NCBI RefSeq assembly: GCF_023716865.1
Contig: NZ_CP092417.1
Span: 3,698,001 to 3,762,000, forward strand
Reading direction: 5' to 3'
Length of the DNA: 64,000 nt
Origin: Endozoicomonas sp. SCSIO W0465
Lineage (GTDB): Bacteria > Pseudomonadota > Gammaproteobacteria > Pseudomonadales > Endozoicomonadaceae
The notes under the pieces were generated by a model. The model had not been told where the DNA came from, made no database searches, and saw only the letters and a list, made by a program, of their open reading frames with translations. This document shows, one piece after another, positions 18,070-27,294 of this stretch. The position numbers and the translations under genes are program-made. How positions within the stretch are numbered: position 1 is the stretch's first letter; each line of letters opens with the position of its first letter.

Positions 18070-18792
18070 TCAATAGTATTTTTTTTGAAATCCCAGCAAT
18101 TCTCTTATGTGAATTGCCAGGTCACAGTTTTTACATACTAACTCATAGGTTTTGATTGCGCCTTCATACGTTCTTCCACAGTACATAGCATGATTATTTT
18201 CACCAGGATAGGATGTTGGATTATTATCACCAGCATACCCAATCATCTGATGCTCGTGACTGTATTCTACAAAATGTGATGATAGCCTGGGGTTAAGAGT
18301 CAGTACAAAATACAGATCGTTTTCAAGTTGTCCAGTATGTATGGAGAGTGGATCATTCAAGCCGCTGCTTTTGTGTTTAGAAATCTCATACCCGGGAAGT
18401 GAGAACTCATTTAAATCAAATCTATGGGAAATTTTTTTGATATTTGGAAGCGTATTCTTTTCAATATCCAATACTCCATTATTCCAATGAAATAGCTGCA
18501 TACCTTTTGTATAAAGTATTGGATTTTCGAATTCAATATTCTCCATATTTTTGAATTCAACTGTGTATCTTGTTTTTGCTTTATTAATGTCGTATTCGTT
18601 AATGGAATGATATGCATGTCTACATGCATGTTTTAATCGTATAACGTCGGGCAAAGGTAATTTAGAAGCGATTTTTTGGATTATTATGACAGGTAAATCA
18701 TTAAAGGTCGCTTGCTGATTTGATTCGGAATCTATTGATAGTTGAATAGTTCTATCTAACCCGGTTTCTGTTATCGAAGTATTTGTCAACAT
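18070..18792 (-). CDS. F-box-like protein, candidate host-directed effector
   Basis: 240 residues, markedly AT-rich compared with rarA and crcB on either side. Residues 30-66 (FNDLPVIIIQKIASKLPLPD, then VIRLKHACRHAYHSI) match the F-box consensus: LP at the start, the I..L.L.D segment, and a final C..W/Y.. helix. F-boxes bind Skp1 and recruit targets to SCF ubiquitin ligases, which bacteria lack. F-box proteins in bacteria are therefore usually injected effectors. The remaining 170 residues are unrecognised; they include YSHEHQMIGYAGDNNPTSYPGENNHAMYCGR-type, Gly/Asn-rich sequence and a CKNC pair near the C-terminus. AAGGA lies 7 bases before the ATG. No secretion signal can be recognised by eye. 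The F-box call rests on pattern, not on an alignment. Confidence 0.62.
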   Translation of the reverse strand: MLTNTSITETGLDRTIQLSIDSESNQQATFNDLPVIIIQKIASKLPLPDVIRLKHACRHAYHSINEYDINKAKTRYTVEFKNMENIEFENPILYTKGMQLFHWNNGVLDIEKNTLPNIKKISHRFDLNEFSLPGYEISKHKSSGLNDPLSIHTGQLENDLYFVLTLNPRLSSHFVEYSHEHQMIGYAGDNNPTSYPGENNHAMYCGRTYEGAIKTYELVCKNCDLAIHIRELLGFQKKYY

Positions 18793-18871
18793 AGAATAGT
18801 CCTTTTTTTCAATTCAGGAGGTTATCTTTTTTAGACGCCCAAGAAATATGATTGGATAATATGATATAAGG

Positions 18872-20197
18872 CTACCGTTTTTGTGTGCTATCTTCATCAA
18901 GACGCCTGAGCCAGGCCAACTTTTCTTTAATCTTAATCTCCAGTCCCCGATCATTCGGTTGGTAATAGTCCGGAACATCCATCTCGTCAGGAAAGTAACG
19001 CTCCCCTGCGGCATAGCCATTAGGTTCATCATGAGCATAGCGATAACCATTGCCATAGCCAAGACTTCCCATTAATTGGGTAGGTGCGTTGCGCAGATGA
19101 TGAGGTACCTCATAGGACGGGCTGTTTTTAACGTCAGCCAATGCCGCTTTCCAAGCTTTGTATACCGCATTACTTTTCGGTGCGCTGGCGCAGTAGACCG
19201 TTGCCTGGGCCAGGGCCAAAAGCCCTTCCGGAGCACCCAGCCGCTCAAATGCCTGCCAGGCATTAATGGTGATCTCCAGGGCTCTTGGATCGGCATTGCC
19301 AATATCCTCACTGGCAATGGCCACCAGCCGCCGAATCACGTAGAGCGGATCCCCTCCCCCGTCAACAATTCGAGCGGCCCAGTAAAGTGCCGCATTCGGA
19401 TCAGAGCCCCGCACAGACTTGTGAAACGCTGAAATAGTGTCGTAAAACGCGTCACCGCCTTTATCAAAACGACGACCTGTATCAGCAAGAATGGCCTGAA
19501 CAGCACCCGAAGTGATAATGCCGTTCTCAGCCAGGTCAGACGCAACCTCAAGCGTATTAAGGGCCTTACGACCATCCCCGTCAGAATAGCGAATCAGAAT
19601 CTCCCTGGCATTCTGCTCAAGCCGAATGCCCTTACCGCCCAGCCCTCTTTCTTGATTGGTTAACGCTTGGTCCACCAGTTGACCAAGCGCCTCCTCCCCA
19701 AGCGACTTCAGCACATAGACCCTGGCCCTGGAGAGCAATGCATTATTCAGTTCAAATGATGGGTTTTCTGTGGTGGCCCCGATAAATATAACGGTGCCAT
19801 CTTCTATATGAGGGAGGAAAGCATCCTGCTGGGATTTGTTAAAACGATGAACCTCATCAACAAACAGTACGGTTTTTCGCTGATAAAACCGCTGCTCATC
19901 CTTTGCCCTTGCCACCGCTTCGCGAATATCTTTAACACCGGAGAGCACGGCAGAAAGAGTTTCGAAATGGGCATCGGTTTTCGTAGCAATGAGTCTGGCC
20001 AATGTTGTCTTGCCGACACCCGGGGGGCCCCAGAAAATCATGGAATGGAGCATGCCCTGCTCCAGAGCTTCCCGTAGCGGTTTTCCCCTGGCAAGAATAT
20101 GTTCCTGCCCCAGGTAGTCATCGAGTCTACCCGGGCGCATTCTCGCCGCCAGGGGTTCATAGCGCGCAGAAGCGGGGGCATCAAAGAGTGTGGTCAT
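18872..20197 (-). CDS. rarA: Replication-associated recombination protein A
   Basis: 441 residues, full length AAA+ ATPase (MgsA/RarA, WRNIP1 family) acting at stalled forks and single-stranded gaps. The start (PLAARMRPGRLDDYLGQEH) is the family N-terminus. Walker A is WGPPGVGKTTLA (about 56-67), Walker B LFVDEVHRFNKSQQDAFLP, and sensor 1 FIGATTENPSF. The C-terminal tetramerisation region has HKSVRGSDPNAALYWAARI and YRYAHDEPNGYAAGERYFPD. Its start codon overlaps the lolA stop by four bases, so the two are likely translated from one mRNA. Confidence 0.95.
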   Translation of the reverse strand: MTTLFDAPASARYEPLAARMRPGRLDDYLGQEHILARGKPLREALEQGMLHSMIFWGPPGVGKTTLARLIATKTDAHFETLSAVLSGVKDIREAVARAKDEQRFYQRKTVLFVDEVHRFNKSQQDAFLPHIEDGTVIFIGATTENPSFELNNALLSRARVYVLKSLGEEALGQLVDQALTNQERGLGGKGIRLEQNAREILIRYSDGDGRKALNTLEVASDLAENGIITSGAVQAILADTGRRFDKGGDAFYDTISAFHKSVRGSDPNAALYWAARIVDGGGDPLYVIRRLVAIASEDIGNADPRALEITINAWQAFERLGAPEGLLALAQATVYCASAPKSNAVYKAWKAALADVKNSPSYEVPHHLRNAPTQLMGSLGYGNGYRYAHDEPNGYAAGERYFPDEMDVPDYYQPNDRGLEIKIKEKLAWLRRLDEDSTQKR

Positions 20198-20913
20198 ACC
20201 CCACTCTCATCAATAATATCAAAACCGGCCTTCTCTAATGTCTTCACGTCCGGTTCAAACAACTTACCATCTACCGGTTGATTGAGATCCACCTGGGTAA
20301 AGTCAACTCGTCGCTTACCACCAAGAGAGTCCACAATACTGATGGCCGAGATCTCATTTCTGGAAAAATGGATTTCCAGCATTTCAAAAAGATCCGATGC
20401 TTTATGAGGTCGCAAGGTATAAACCACCTCAGGGCCATAGTTCATGCGAGTCACAGCGTACTCTGTCAGAAACTCACTGGCATCACCGCTGAGCAGCTGG
20501 ACGGCAGTCGGTCCTGACTGATTGTTCTGCTTTTTAATCACCACCTGCTTAAAGTCAGGGTCAAGCATCCAGAGTTTGCCACCTTTGGCAATGATCTCCT
20601 GATTAAACGGTGAAGTGATATTCCAGCGGAACTGGTTGGGCCGCTTCAGTTGCATACTCCCTTTCTCAACTTTGGGCCGACCACTTTTATCAATCGTACT
20701 TTGAGAGAAATTGGCACTGACCGTATTCATGGCCTGCAGCTTTTTAGCCAGCTCACCAACGGCGTTCATGTCATGTTTCATATTGGCAGGGGTAGTGCTT
20801 TCAGCCCCGGCCAGCAAGGGGGATTGAACTGGTTTGTGTTGAGCAGACCAGGTCGGCATACTCATAGCAAAAACCATAGGTAAAACAGTAAATAACCGCG
20901 TTGTCTTGATCAT
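20194..20913 (-). CDS. lolA: Outer-membrane lipoprotein carrier LolA
   Basis: 239 residues from ATG 20913, preceded by GGATAAG. An upstream start at 20970 would overlap ftsK and bury the signal peptide, so it was rejected. The N-terminal signal peptide (TTRLFTVLPMVFAMSMPTWSA) sends it to the periplasm, where LolA carries lipoproteins from LolCDE to LolB. The body has the hydrophobic-cavity pattern: FSQSTIDKSGRPKVEKGSMQ, RPNQFRWNITSPFNQEI, LWMLDPDFKQV and SLGGKRRVDFTQVDLNQPVD. It lies 22 bases after ftsK and overlaps rarA. Confidence 0.93.
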   Translation of the reverse strand: MIKTTRLFTVLPMVFAMSMPTWSAQHKPVQSPLLAGAESTTPANMKHDMNAVGELAKKLQAMNTVSANFSQSTIDKSGRPKVEKGSMQLKRPNQFRWNITSPFNQEIIAKGGKLWMLDPDFKQVVIKKQNNQSGPTAVQLLSGDASEFLTEYAVTRMNYGPEVVYTLRPHKASDLFEMLEIHFSRNEISAISIVDSLGGKRRVDFTQVDLNQPVDGKLFEPDVKTLEKAGFDIIDESGV

Positions 20914-20935
20914 ATAAATGAACTTATCCGGATAA

Positions 20936-23434
20936 TTAATGCCTGGGCGGTGGTGGAGCGATGACATCACGATTGCCGTTACTCAATGCCGGGCTGACGA
21001 CACCTGCCGCCTCCATGGCTTCAATCATTCGAGCAGCCCGGTTATACCCCACTTTCAGCTGTCTCTGCACCGAAGAAATGGACGCCCTGCGTGACTCGGT
21101 GACAAAGGCAACGGCTTCATCATAAAGCGGGTCCTGTTCACTGTTATCCAGTCCGCCAGAGAAGGCACTGCCTTCAGAACTTTCGCTGATACCATTGAGA
21201 ATCTCTTCCACAAAATCTGGAGCACCGCGCTGCTGCCAGTCTGCAACCACCCGGTGTACTTCATCATCAGCAACAAAAGCCCCATGAATACGAACAGGAA
21301 CACTGGTCCCCGGGGGCAGATAGAGCATGTCGCCATGACCCAGTAACTGTTCAGCCCCTCCCTGGTCGATAATGGTTCGGGAGTCAATTTTACTGGATAC
21401 CTGAAAACTGATGCGTGTGGGAACATTGGCCTTAATCAGACCGGTAATAACATCCACCGATGGACGCTGTGTGGCCAGAATCAGATGAATACCGGCTGCC
21501 CGGGCCTTTTGTGCAATACGGGCAATCAGTTCTTCAACCTTTTTACCGACAATCATCATCATGTCGGCAAATTCATCAACGACGACAACGATAAAGGGCA
21601 GTGTCTCTAACTCTGGTGGCTTGTCTTCAGAGATAAAAGGTTCTGAAGAAACGGGCTGATAAAAGGGATCATACAACGGCTCACCCTTTTCCATGGCATC
21701 TCTCACCTTCCGGTTATAACCGGCAATGTTGCGTACGCCCATGTGCGCCATCAGCCTGTAACGACGTTCCATTTCCGCAACACACCAGCGCAGGGCGTTG
21801 GCCGCTTCTTTCATGTCCGTCACTACCGGTGCCAGAAGATGCGGAATACCATCATAGATCGACAACTCCAGCATTTTCGGGTCAATCATGATCAATCGCA
21901 CATCTTCCGGGCTGGACTTAAACAGCATGGACAAAATCATGGCATTGATACCAACAGACTTACCAGAGCCCGTGGTACCGGCAACCAGAAGGTGGGGCAT
22001 TTTGGCCAGATCAACAATCACGGGCTGACCGGAAATATCATGCCCCAGCGCAAGGCTGATCGAAGATTGTGCTTCATCAAACGCTCTGGACGAGATAATT
22101 TCGCTGAAGAAAACGGTTTGACGGTCATCATTCGGAATCTCAATACCCATCACCGACTTTCCGGGAATCACCTCCACCACCCGAACACTGACCACGGCCA
22201 GAGACCGTGCCAGGTCACTGGCCAGATTGGTAATTTTACTGGCCTTGGTGCCGGGTGCCGGTTGAATCTCAAAACGGGTAATGACCGGCCCGGGATGAAC
22301 GGCAACGACCTCGACATCAACGTTGAAGTCTTTCAACTTCAGTTCCAGCAACCGGGACATTTCGTCCAATGACTCTTGACTCATGGCCTTACCGGAGTGT
22401 CGGGCGTCATCGAGCAACGAAGCAGTTGGTAAACTTCCACGCAGCGTATTTTCAACCTGTGGAAACGGCTTTTCCCTCGCTGGAGGAGGAATGATGACCG
22501 GAGCCTCGGGCCTATCGACTGTCTTCTCTGCCACCAGTAGTGAAGCGGGAGGCGCATGCGTCTCCTGAGGCTTTAACGCAGGTTCCTGCTTATTAACCGG
22601 CGGTACATTACTTTTCTCAGGCTGCTTTTGCTTTCTGGCTTCTAACTTCTTTTTCAACACAAAATAAAGCGCGATCAACTGCTCTTTGCAGTACACGGCA
22701 AGACGGAGACTCCAATAGCCGACACTATCCATCAGACGAAACCAGGAAAGATCGGTATAAAACGTCATGCCCAGAAGAAACAAAGCCATCAGCAGCAGTG
22801 TACTGCCTGTCACATTGAAAGCTGGCAGGAACTGCTGAATCAGCAACTCGCCAATAATACCGCCGCTGGACGAGGGAAACAGCTCACTTAACGCATGATA
22901 GTGAAGTGAAGCCAGAGCTGCGCCGGAAGCAATGGTCAGAATAACGCCCACACTGCGAATCAACAGCAACCAGGCGTTCCATTCGTTCGGTTCATGTCGG
23001 CAGCGAAAAACCTTAATCGCCTTGACCACCAGAATAACCGGCACCATCCAGGCCAGAAACCCAAACAGAGTCAGCAGCAAATCGGCAGACCATGCCCCGA
23101 TTCTGCCAGCACTGTTGGCAATATCTTTAACCGAGCCAACATGAGACCAGCCGGGATCAACCTTGGTGTAACTGGCCAGCGCCAACGCCAGAAAAGCGGC
23201 CAGTACCAACCAACCAAACATAATGCCTTCACGCACTCGTGATGCGAGAATGTCTGTCACTGCTGCGCCCTGGTTTGAATGTTTGCGCCGTCGTGTGGAA
23301 GCAGACTCTTCTGACAGCCCTTTCATGGGCTGAGGGTCTTTGTCTGACTGAAGGCTCTTGCCTGGCTGATGCCCCTCATCGAGCCAAGGGCTCTCATCCG
23401 ACTGATGACTCTTTTTACTGACCGACTCTGCCAT
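20936..23434 (-). CDS. ftsK: DNA translocase FtsK
   Basis: 832 residues. It pumps chromosomal DNA through the septum and activates XerCD at dif. After a charged N-terminal tail (about 65 residues), four predicted membrane segments lie between residues 70 and 235. A Pro/Lys/Glu-rich linker follows to about 340. The motor has Walker A GTTGSGKSVGINAM near residue 488 and Walker B VVVVDEFADMMM. The C-terminal gamma winged helix (DPLYDEAVAFVTESRRASISSVQRQ, in part) reads KOPS sites. The AGGGAG ribosome site is 4 bases before the ATG. The trxB/aat genes often found beyond ftsK in relatives are replaced here by accessory genes. Confidence 0.96.
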   Translation of the reverse strand: MAESVSKKSHQSDESPWLDEGHQPGKSLQSDKDPQPMKGLSEESASTRRRKHSNQGAAVTDILASRVREGIMFGWLVLAAFLALALASYTKVDPGWSHVGSVKDIANSAGRIGAWSADLLLTLFGFLAWMVPVILVVKAIKVFRCRHEPNEWNAWLLLIRSVGVILTIASGAALASLHYHALSELFPSSSGGIIGELLIQQFLPAFNVTGSTLLLMALFLLGMTFYTDLSWFRLMDSVGYWSLRLAVYCKEQLIALYFVLKKKLEARKQKQPEKSNVPPVNKQEPALKPQETHAPPASLLVAEKTVDRPEAPVIIPPPAREKPFPQVENTLRGSLPTASLLDDARHSGKAMSQESLDEMSRLLELKLKDFNVDVEVVAVHPGPVITRFEIQPAPGTKASKITNLASDLARSLAVVSVRVVEVIPGKSVMGIEIPNDDRQTVFFSEIISSRAFDEAQSSISLALGHDISGQPVIVDLAKMPHLLVAGTTGSGKSVGINAMILSMLFKSSPEDVRLIMIDPKMLELSIYDGIPHLLAPVVTDMKEAANALRWCVAEMERRYRLMAHMGVRNIAGYNRKVRDAMEKGEPLYDPFYQPVSSEPFISEDKPPELETLPFIVVVVDEFADMMMIVGKKVEELIARIAQKARAAGIHLILATQRPSVDVITGLIKANVPTRISFQVSSKIDSRTIIDQGGAEQLLGHGDMLYLPPGTSVPVRIHGAFVADDEVHRVVADWQQRGAPDFVEEILNGISESSEGSAFSGGLDNSEQDPLYDEAVAFVTESRRASISSVQRQLKVGYNRAARMIEAMEAAGVVSPALSNGNRDVIAPPPPRH

Positions 23435-23752
23435 TCGGCTCCCTGAAATCCCTGACTATAAACACAGTAGTTTAACCTGAGAAGATAACACGAGCGCTGA
23501 TTCGCGAACAATCCTGCCGGGATTATTTGCAGGTTAAATGCAATTTCACAGGACGGCACTTCTCGTCGAGAGGCTACCCTGCTGTGGCAGAATAGTTGGT
23601 TTGAATAAGCAAATGATTCAAGCATATCTGTGAAGTCAAGCATTCATTATCAATCACTCCTTACTGGATGGTTGCCAACAACCTGCTACTCTACCTTGGG
23701 TTACGTAGCTTCCGGGCTGCGTCTCAATAACAAATGAAAGGTAATTTAATAA
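23435..23752. other. Upstream region of ftsK
   Basis: About 300 bases with no gene I can support. It should hold the ftsK promoter on the minus strand. On the right it ends in the target-site duplication of MITE copy 2. No tRNA or clear hairpin was found. Confidence 0.4.
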
Positions 23753-23912
23753 GGCTCTTGTAGGATTTCAGACTGCTACTGGGTTGAACATTGCTGAAGC
23801 CCTTTATCTACAAAGGTTGTCAGCATATTGTCCGGTAATGTTGCCCAATCCTTGTTTTTCGTGACCTACAGTCAGTTTTCACTGTAGAGCAGTTCGTAAT
23901 CAAAATAGAGCC
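23753..23912 (+). mobile_element. MITE copy 2 (160 bp) with 8-bp target duplication
   Basis: Begins GGCTCTTG and ends AATAGAGCC. It is flanked by perfect direct repeats TTTAATAA at 23745-23752 and 23913-23920. It is identical along its full 160 bases to copy 3 (in reverse orientation at 32167-32326). A subterminal hairpin, CTACAGT/ACTGTAG, lies at 23866-23887. It carries no gene. Its right end is 24 bases before the GTG start of the RNA-ligase-like gene. Confidence 0.92.
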
Positions 23913-23936
23913 TTTAATAATTACAGGAGCGAACCT

Positions 23937-25217
23937 GTGGAGCACCAGATACAATCAACATTATCAGCAAATACTCCGCCAGTCTCTGCTTCGTCCACCA
24001 ATCAGGATGACGCAGGTAAGTCCTGTGCAGAGCTTACCGCCCAATTTTCCGGTTTAGCGGTTAAACCGGTTGCACTATCTTCTGTCGGCAACGGCTATTT
24101 GGCAGCAAACGAGCCCGGCGGCTTTCCTGAAGGCTCTGACATCAATGCTAAGGATCTGGAAAAAAGAGAGATAAAAGCGGAGTTTAAACCTTTTCCATCC
24201 ATAGAAGACTGCAAAAACCAATCATACATCGATGAAATATTCGCACGTGAACCCGGGTTGAGCGAAGCCCTGTATGTCGTTTCAGAAAAGCTGGATGGTG
24301 CTAACTTCAACGTTATGATCAGCGCTGATAGCATTCGGTATTTTTCAAGAAACCAAGAGGTCAGGGCGGAAAAACCTTTCTTCGATGCCCCTATGACGTT
24401 TAAAAAATATCTGGGTGACTTTAAAAAAATTCAGTCTGCACTCAAGGCTATAGGATGTGAGTCACTCACATTAAGAGGAGAGTATTTTGGCTCAGACATC
24501 AATCGACGGATTAGTTATGGTGAGAAAAAATTTTCACCCTTCATTATTGAAATGGATGGCAAACCACAAACACACCAGCGATTTCTTGGCTTTATGAAAG
24601 ACATGGAATTTGACTTATTAGAACCTGTGCCGCTTCTGCGTTCCGATTTGTCGTTTACGGAAGCGTTGGCATTTGATCCGGAAAACATAGTTACCCGCGC
24701 CAGCACGAACACGGAAGCCCCTGCCTCACAAGCTGCAGCTGCAGCACCACCGACCGTCCATGACTTTATTGAAGGCATTGTTATTCAGCCTTGTGATTTT
24801 TTAATAAAAGGAGGTAGCCGTCCGTTTTTATTGAAAAAAAGGGCAGAACAATATCTGGAAATAGAGAAAAAAGGTGATCGAATAGGCAAGTTTAATCTCA
24901 AGATTGCTAAACCAAATAAATCAGATAGAAAAACAGATAATTATTCTTTCCCCGGTTTTATCGAATATGTGACAGAGAATCGGATGATCAATGTCATCTC
25001 CAAACTGGGCGAATTATCTTCACAGGGAAAACTGGGCTTTTATATCAAAGAAATGATTCAAGACGCCAAAACAGATTATTGCAAAGATAATCCTGAGGCC
25101 ACAATGGAAGACCGGCTACCCCCCGAAGTAAATCAAGTGGCAAGGAATAAAATAGTTGACATACTGAAGAGTAGATACCCTGAGTTTTTCCAAAAGAAAG
25201 GTGGTAAATCAAAGTAA
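23937..25217 (+). CDS. Rnl2-type RNA ligase-like protein with N-terminal extension
   Basis: 426 residues from GTG 23937, fixed by an AGGAG ribosome site 6 bases upstream. After about 90 low-complexity residues comes a nucleotidyltransferase core in the right order: motif I SEKLDGANF (nucleophile Lys118), motif III LRGEYFG (179-185), motif IIIa FSPFIIEM (199-206), motif IV EGIVIQP (279-285) and motif V FLLKKRAEQY (297-306). This matches ATP-dependent RNA ligases of the Rnl2/editing-ligase group, which seal nicks in RNA through a ligase-AMP intermediate. The C-terminal 110 residues (KIAKPNKSDRKTDNYSF and on) are unassigned. A role in RNA repair, or as an effector acting on host RNA, is inference. 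The effector reading rests on the extension, the base composition and the neighbours. A MITE is inserted just before the ribosome site. Confidence 0.72.
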   Translation: MEHQIQSTLSANTPPVSASSTNQDDAGKSCAELTAQFSGLAVKPVALSSVGNGYLAANEPGGFPEGSDINAKDLEKREIKAEFKPFPSIEDCKNQSYIDEIFAREPGLSEALYVVSEKLDGANFNVMISADSIRYFSRNQEVRAEKPFFDAPMTFKKYLGDFKKIQSALKAIGCESLTLRGEYFGSDINRRISYGEKKFSPFIIEMDGKPQTHQRFLGFMKDMEFDLLEPVPLLRSDLSFTEALAFDPENIVTRASTNTEAPASQAAAAAPPTVHDFIEGIVIQPCDFLIKGGSRPFLLKKRAEQYLEIEKKGDRIGKFNLKIAKPNKSDRKTDNYSFPGFIEYVTENRMINVISKLGELSSQGKLGFYIKEMIQDAKTDYCKDNPEATMEDRLPPEVNQVARNKIVDILKSRYPEFFQKKGGKSK

Positions 25218-25269
25218 ACAAGGTAAGGGTGATGCATATTGCCTATCACCCATACTCCACTCAATGCTA

Positions 25270-26328
25270 TCATTCATGAGCATTAAACTTAAAATCAGGG
25301 TAATCGCCAACCCTGCCCTTCCATCCTTTTTGAAGCTGATTCAACTTCTCCAGGTCTTTCTGGAAGTAGTCTTTAAGAAGCAATTCATTAGCTGATGGCC
25401 TGTCGTCCGGATTGGCCGCCAGCATTGATTTGAGCAACATTGCGGTGTCTTTTGAAATGCGTTCTGAGGCTGAAGCCTTATCAATTCTCGCGAAAATCTC
25501 TGTGACATTCCTGGGACCAAACCTGAAAAAACCCATGATGACACTCTTCCCCAATATCATTTCAGTCATCGTTGCACCCAGCATCCAGATGTCACTTTTT
25601 TCTGTATAGCTGCCTTTTCTGAGCCTGGATGTTTCCGGAGGCTGATATCGTAAATCACCGTTAAAGCGAGTTGCTTCATCAACTCCCACTGCACAACCGA
25701 AATCGCCGACTCTGACCTGCCCGGTGTAGGTAATCATTATATTTGAAGGCTTTATATCCCTGTGTACAATTTTTTTCTCATGCATATACCTCAAGCCTTC
25801 CAGGCTCTGAAAGATAACACTCTTAAATAAGAGTCTCTCATCATTTATCTCATTGATTCCCTTAAAGCCCTCATTCCGTTTAAAAATACGGACCAGATGG
25901 TTCATTCTTTTGTAAACTCCAACGCGTCCATTTTTTCGGTATACCAAACGACCGATATCGAGACCAGCATCCTCCATGGCTATATAATGATATTTATCAT
26001 CACTCCACTGCTCTTCTATGGAAACACAGTGATCAGAGCCACTCAACGTTTCCAGAATCTTTACTTCCTGATCAGAGTAGTTTTTTTTAGCAATTTTTTT
26101 AACAATGTTAATTCGCCCTTCCCCGTCAGGTATATACTGACTGACGGTTCCCCAATAACCATGCCCCAGCTTTTTAAACTCTATGCCACGGCCCTGCCGA
26201 ATCACTTGCTCACGTCTATGTATAGCTGCTTTTCTGCCTCGCCACTTATTTACAATCCCTTCAACAGTGGCAGAAAACCAGGCTTGCACTTGCGCCCTTT
26301 TACCTATTTTCATATTAATCCAATCCAT
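25270..26328 (-). CDS. Eukaryotic-type Ser/Thr protein kinase
   Basis: 352 residues with a complete kinase core: glycine loop LGHGYWGTV (54-62), the beta-3 lysine in NIVKKI (Lys77/78), alpha-C Glu in QEVKILETL, catalytic loop HRDIKPSN (189-196, Asp191), DFG at 209-211, a QPPE equivalent of APE (229-232), SDIWMLGA (245-252) and the final DRPSANELL helix. It is expected to be catalytically active. There is no membrane segment, PASTA or other bacterial sensor domain, and its layout is that of a soluble eukaryote-like kinase. The first 50 residues are basic and unassigned. Together with its low-GC neighbours this suggests a secreted effector, though a cytosolic bacterial role cannot be excluded. 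The ribosome site before ATG 26328 is weak. Confidence 0.85.
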   Translation of the reverse strand: MDWINMKIGKRAQVQAWFSATVEGIVNKWRGRKAAIHRREQVIRQGRGIEFKKLGHGYWGTVSQYIPDGEGRINIVKKIAKKNYSDQEVKILETLSGSDHCVSIEEQWSDDKYHYIAMEDAGLDIGRLVYRKNGRVGVYKRMNHLVRIFKRNEGFKGINEINDERLLFKSVIFQSLEGLRYMHEKKIVHRDIKPSNIMITYTGQVRVGDFGCAVGVDEATRFNGDLRYQPPETSRLRKGSYTEKSDIWMLGATMTEMILGKSVIMGFFRFGPRNVTEIFARIDKASASERISKDTAMLLKSMLAANPDDRPSANELLLKDYFQKDLEKLNQLQKGWKGRVGDYPDFKFNAHE

Positions 26329-26483
26329 GGTTCTTTATGAGCATTGCTCTCTAATCCTTGGAGCGGCAATTTGGGTTATTTTTTTAATAATACCCCTATG
26401 ACTATATTTTCATAACTGTACAATAGATAACTCTGCTATCCACCATAACCTTAATGCCAGTCTCGAGTTAAATAGCCTTCTTT

Positions 26484-27044
26484 ATGTCCGAGAGAGATGA
26501 TGAACAAAGCTTCCGGGAAGCGATGCAAGACGTACGACCATTGATTGGCAAAAAAGGCAACAAGGCTCATTCTGGTAATGGGCGCAAACCCAATGCTGAT
26601 ATCCCGGAAAGCACCTTAAGAGCACGCCGAAAGGCTGCCGAACTGGAAAAGCCGCCAGCCGGAGCCGCACTCTCTGAAGCATGGATTGAGCCTGTCGATC
26701 CTGAACAGTTTATTGAGTTCTCACGCCCCGGAATCCAGACAACAAGACTCAGACAATTGCGTCAGGGGATGATACCGGTTCAGTTTCAAGTGGATCTGCA
26801 TGGCTATAAGGTTAGTGAAGCCAGGGAGTTAATCCATGAATTCATCCAGACCTCCCGCTACCGAGGAATGAGCTGTGTGCGCATTATCCATGGTAAATCT
26901 CACCGTAACAAAGAGCGACAATCGACGCTAAAAAGCCACACCAATCACTGGTTAAAGCAGATGCCTGATGTTCTGGCATTTTGTTCTGCACCGCCTTCAG
27001 AAGGTGGAACGGGTTCAGTACTGGTGTTGTTAAAAAGAAAATAA
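26484..27044 (+). CDS. smrB: Smr-domain protein SmrB/YfcN
   Basis: 186 residues. The C-terminal Smr domain has VDLHGYKVSEARELI (DLHGY, about residue 108), the IIHGKSHRNK loop and a final EGGTGSVLVLLKRK strand. The N-terminal part (RPLIGKK, RRKAAELE) matches the YfcN/SmrB type. SmrB is known in E. coli to cleave mRNA at collided ribosomes and trigger rescue. The family-level assignment is firm; the collision function is taken from the family. It is a single gene, well separated from the kinase. Confidence 0.88.
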   Translation: MSERDDEQSFREAMQDVRPLIGKKGNKAHSGNGRKPNADIPESTLRARRKAAELEKPPAGAALSEAWIEPVDPEQFIEFSRPGIQTTRLRQLRQGMIPVQFQVDLHGYKVSEARELIHEFIQTSRYRGMSCVRIIHGKSHRNKERQSTLKSHTNHWLKQMPDVLAFCSAPPSEGGTGSVLVLLKRK

Positions 27045-27294
27045 AGCAGACCATAAGAACAAATGCCGCTTACCGTCCGATGACAGGCATGATATTATTC
27101 ATGACTATCCGCTCTATGATCTCGGTCAAAAATGCGCTGTATTTCACCCTGTCGTTACAAAACTGTCTGCCACTATCTGGCTGAGTGCTACTGGCGCACT
27201 GGCCTCTAGCTCCCCTTGCCTGTCTTTTGCTGGAAAAAAGAACACTACCAGTTTGAATTTTATTCAATTTAATTGCTTGATCGGGGGAATTCCT

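Noticed and set aside
21743..22372. Open frame antisense to ftsK (about 210 codons)
   Set aside because: It overlaps the conserved motor domain of ftsK, is rich in His/Asn/Gln from reversed codons, and has no family resemblance.
23560..23740. tRNA gene upstream of ftsK
   Set aside because: No cloverleaf stems or TTCRA box could be assembled in this stretch.
27045..27294. Guanidine-type riboswitch before mdtJI
   Set aside because: SMR pumps can be controlled this way, but the paired ACGR loops of the mini-ykkC type were not found, and MdtJI-type proteins are polyamine-related.
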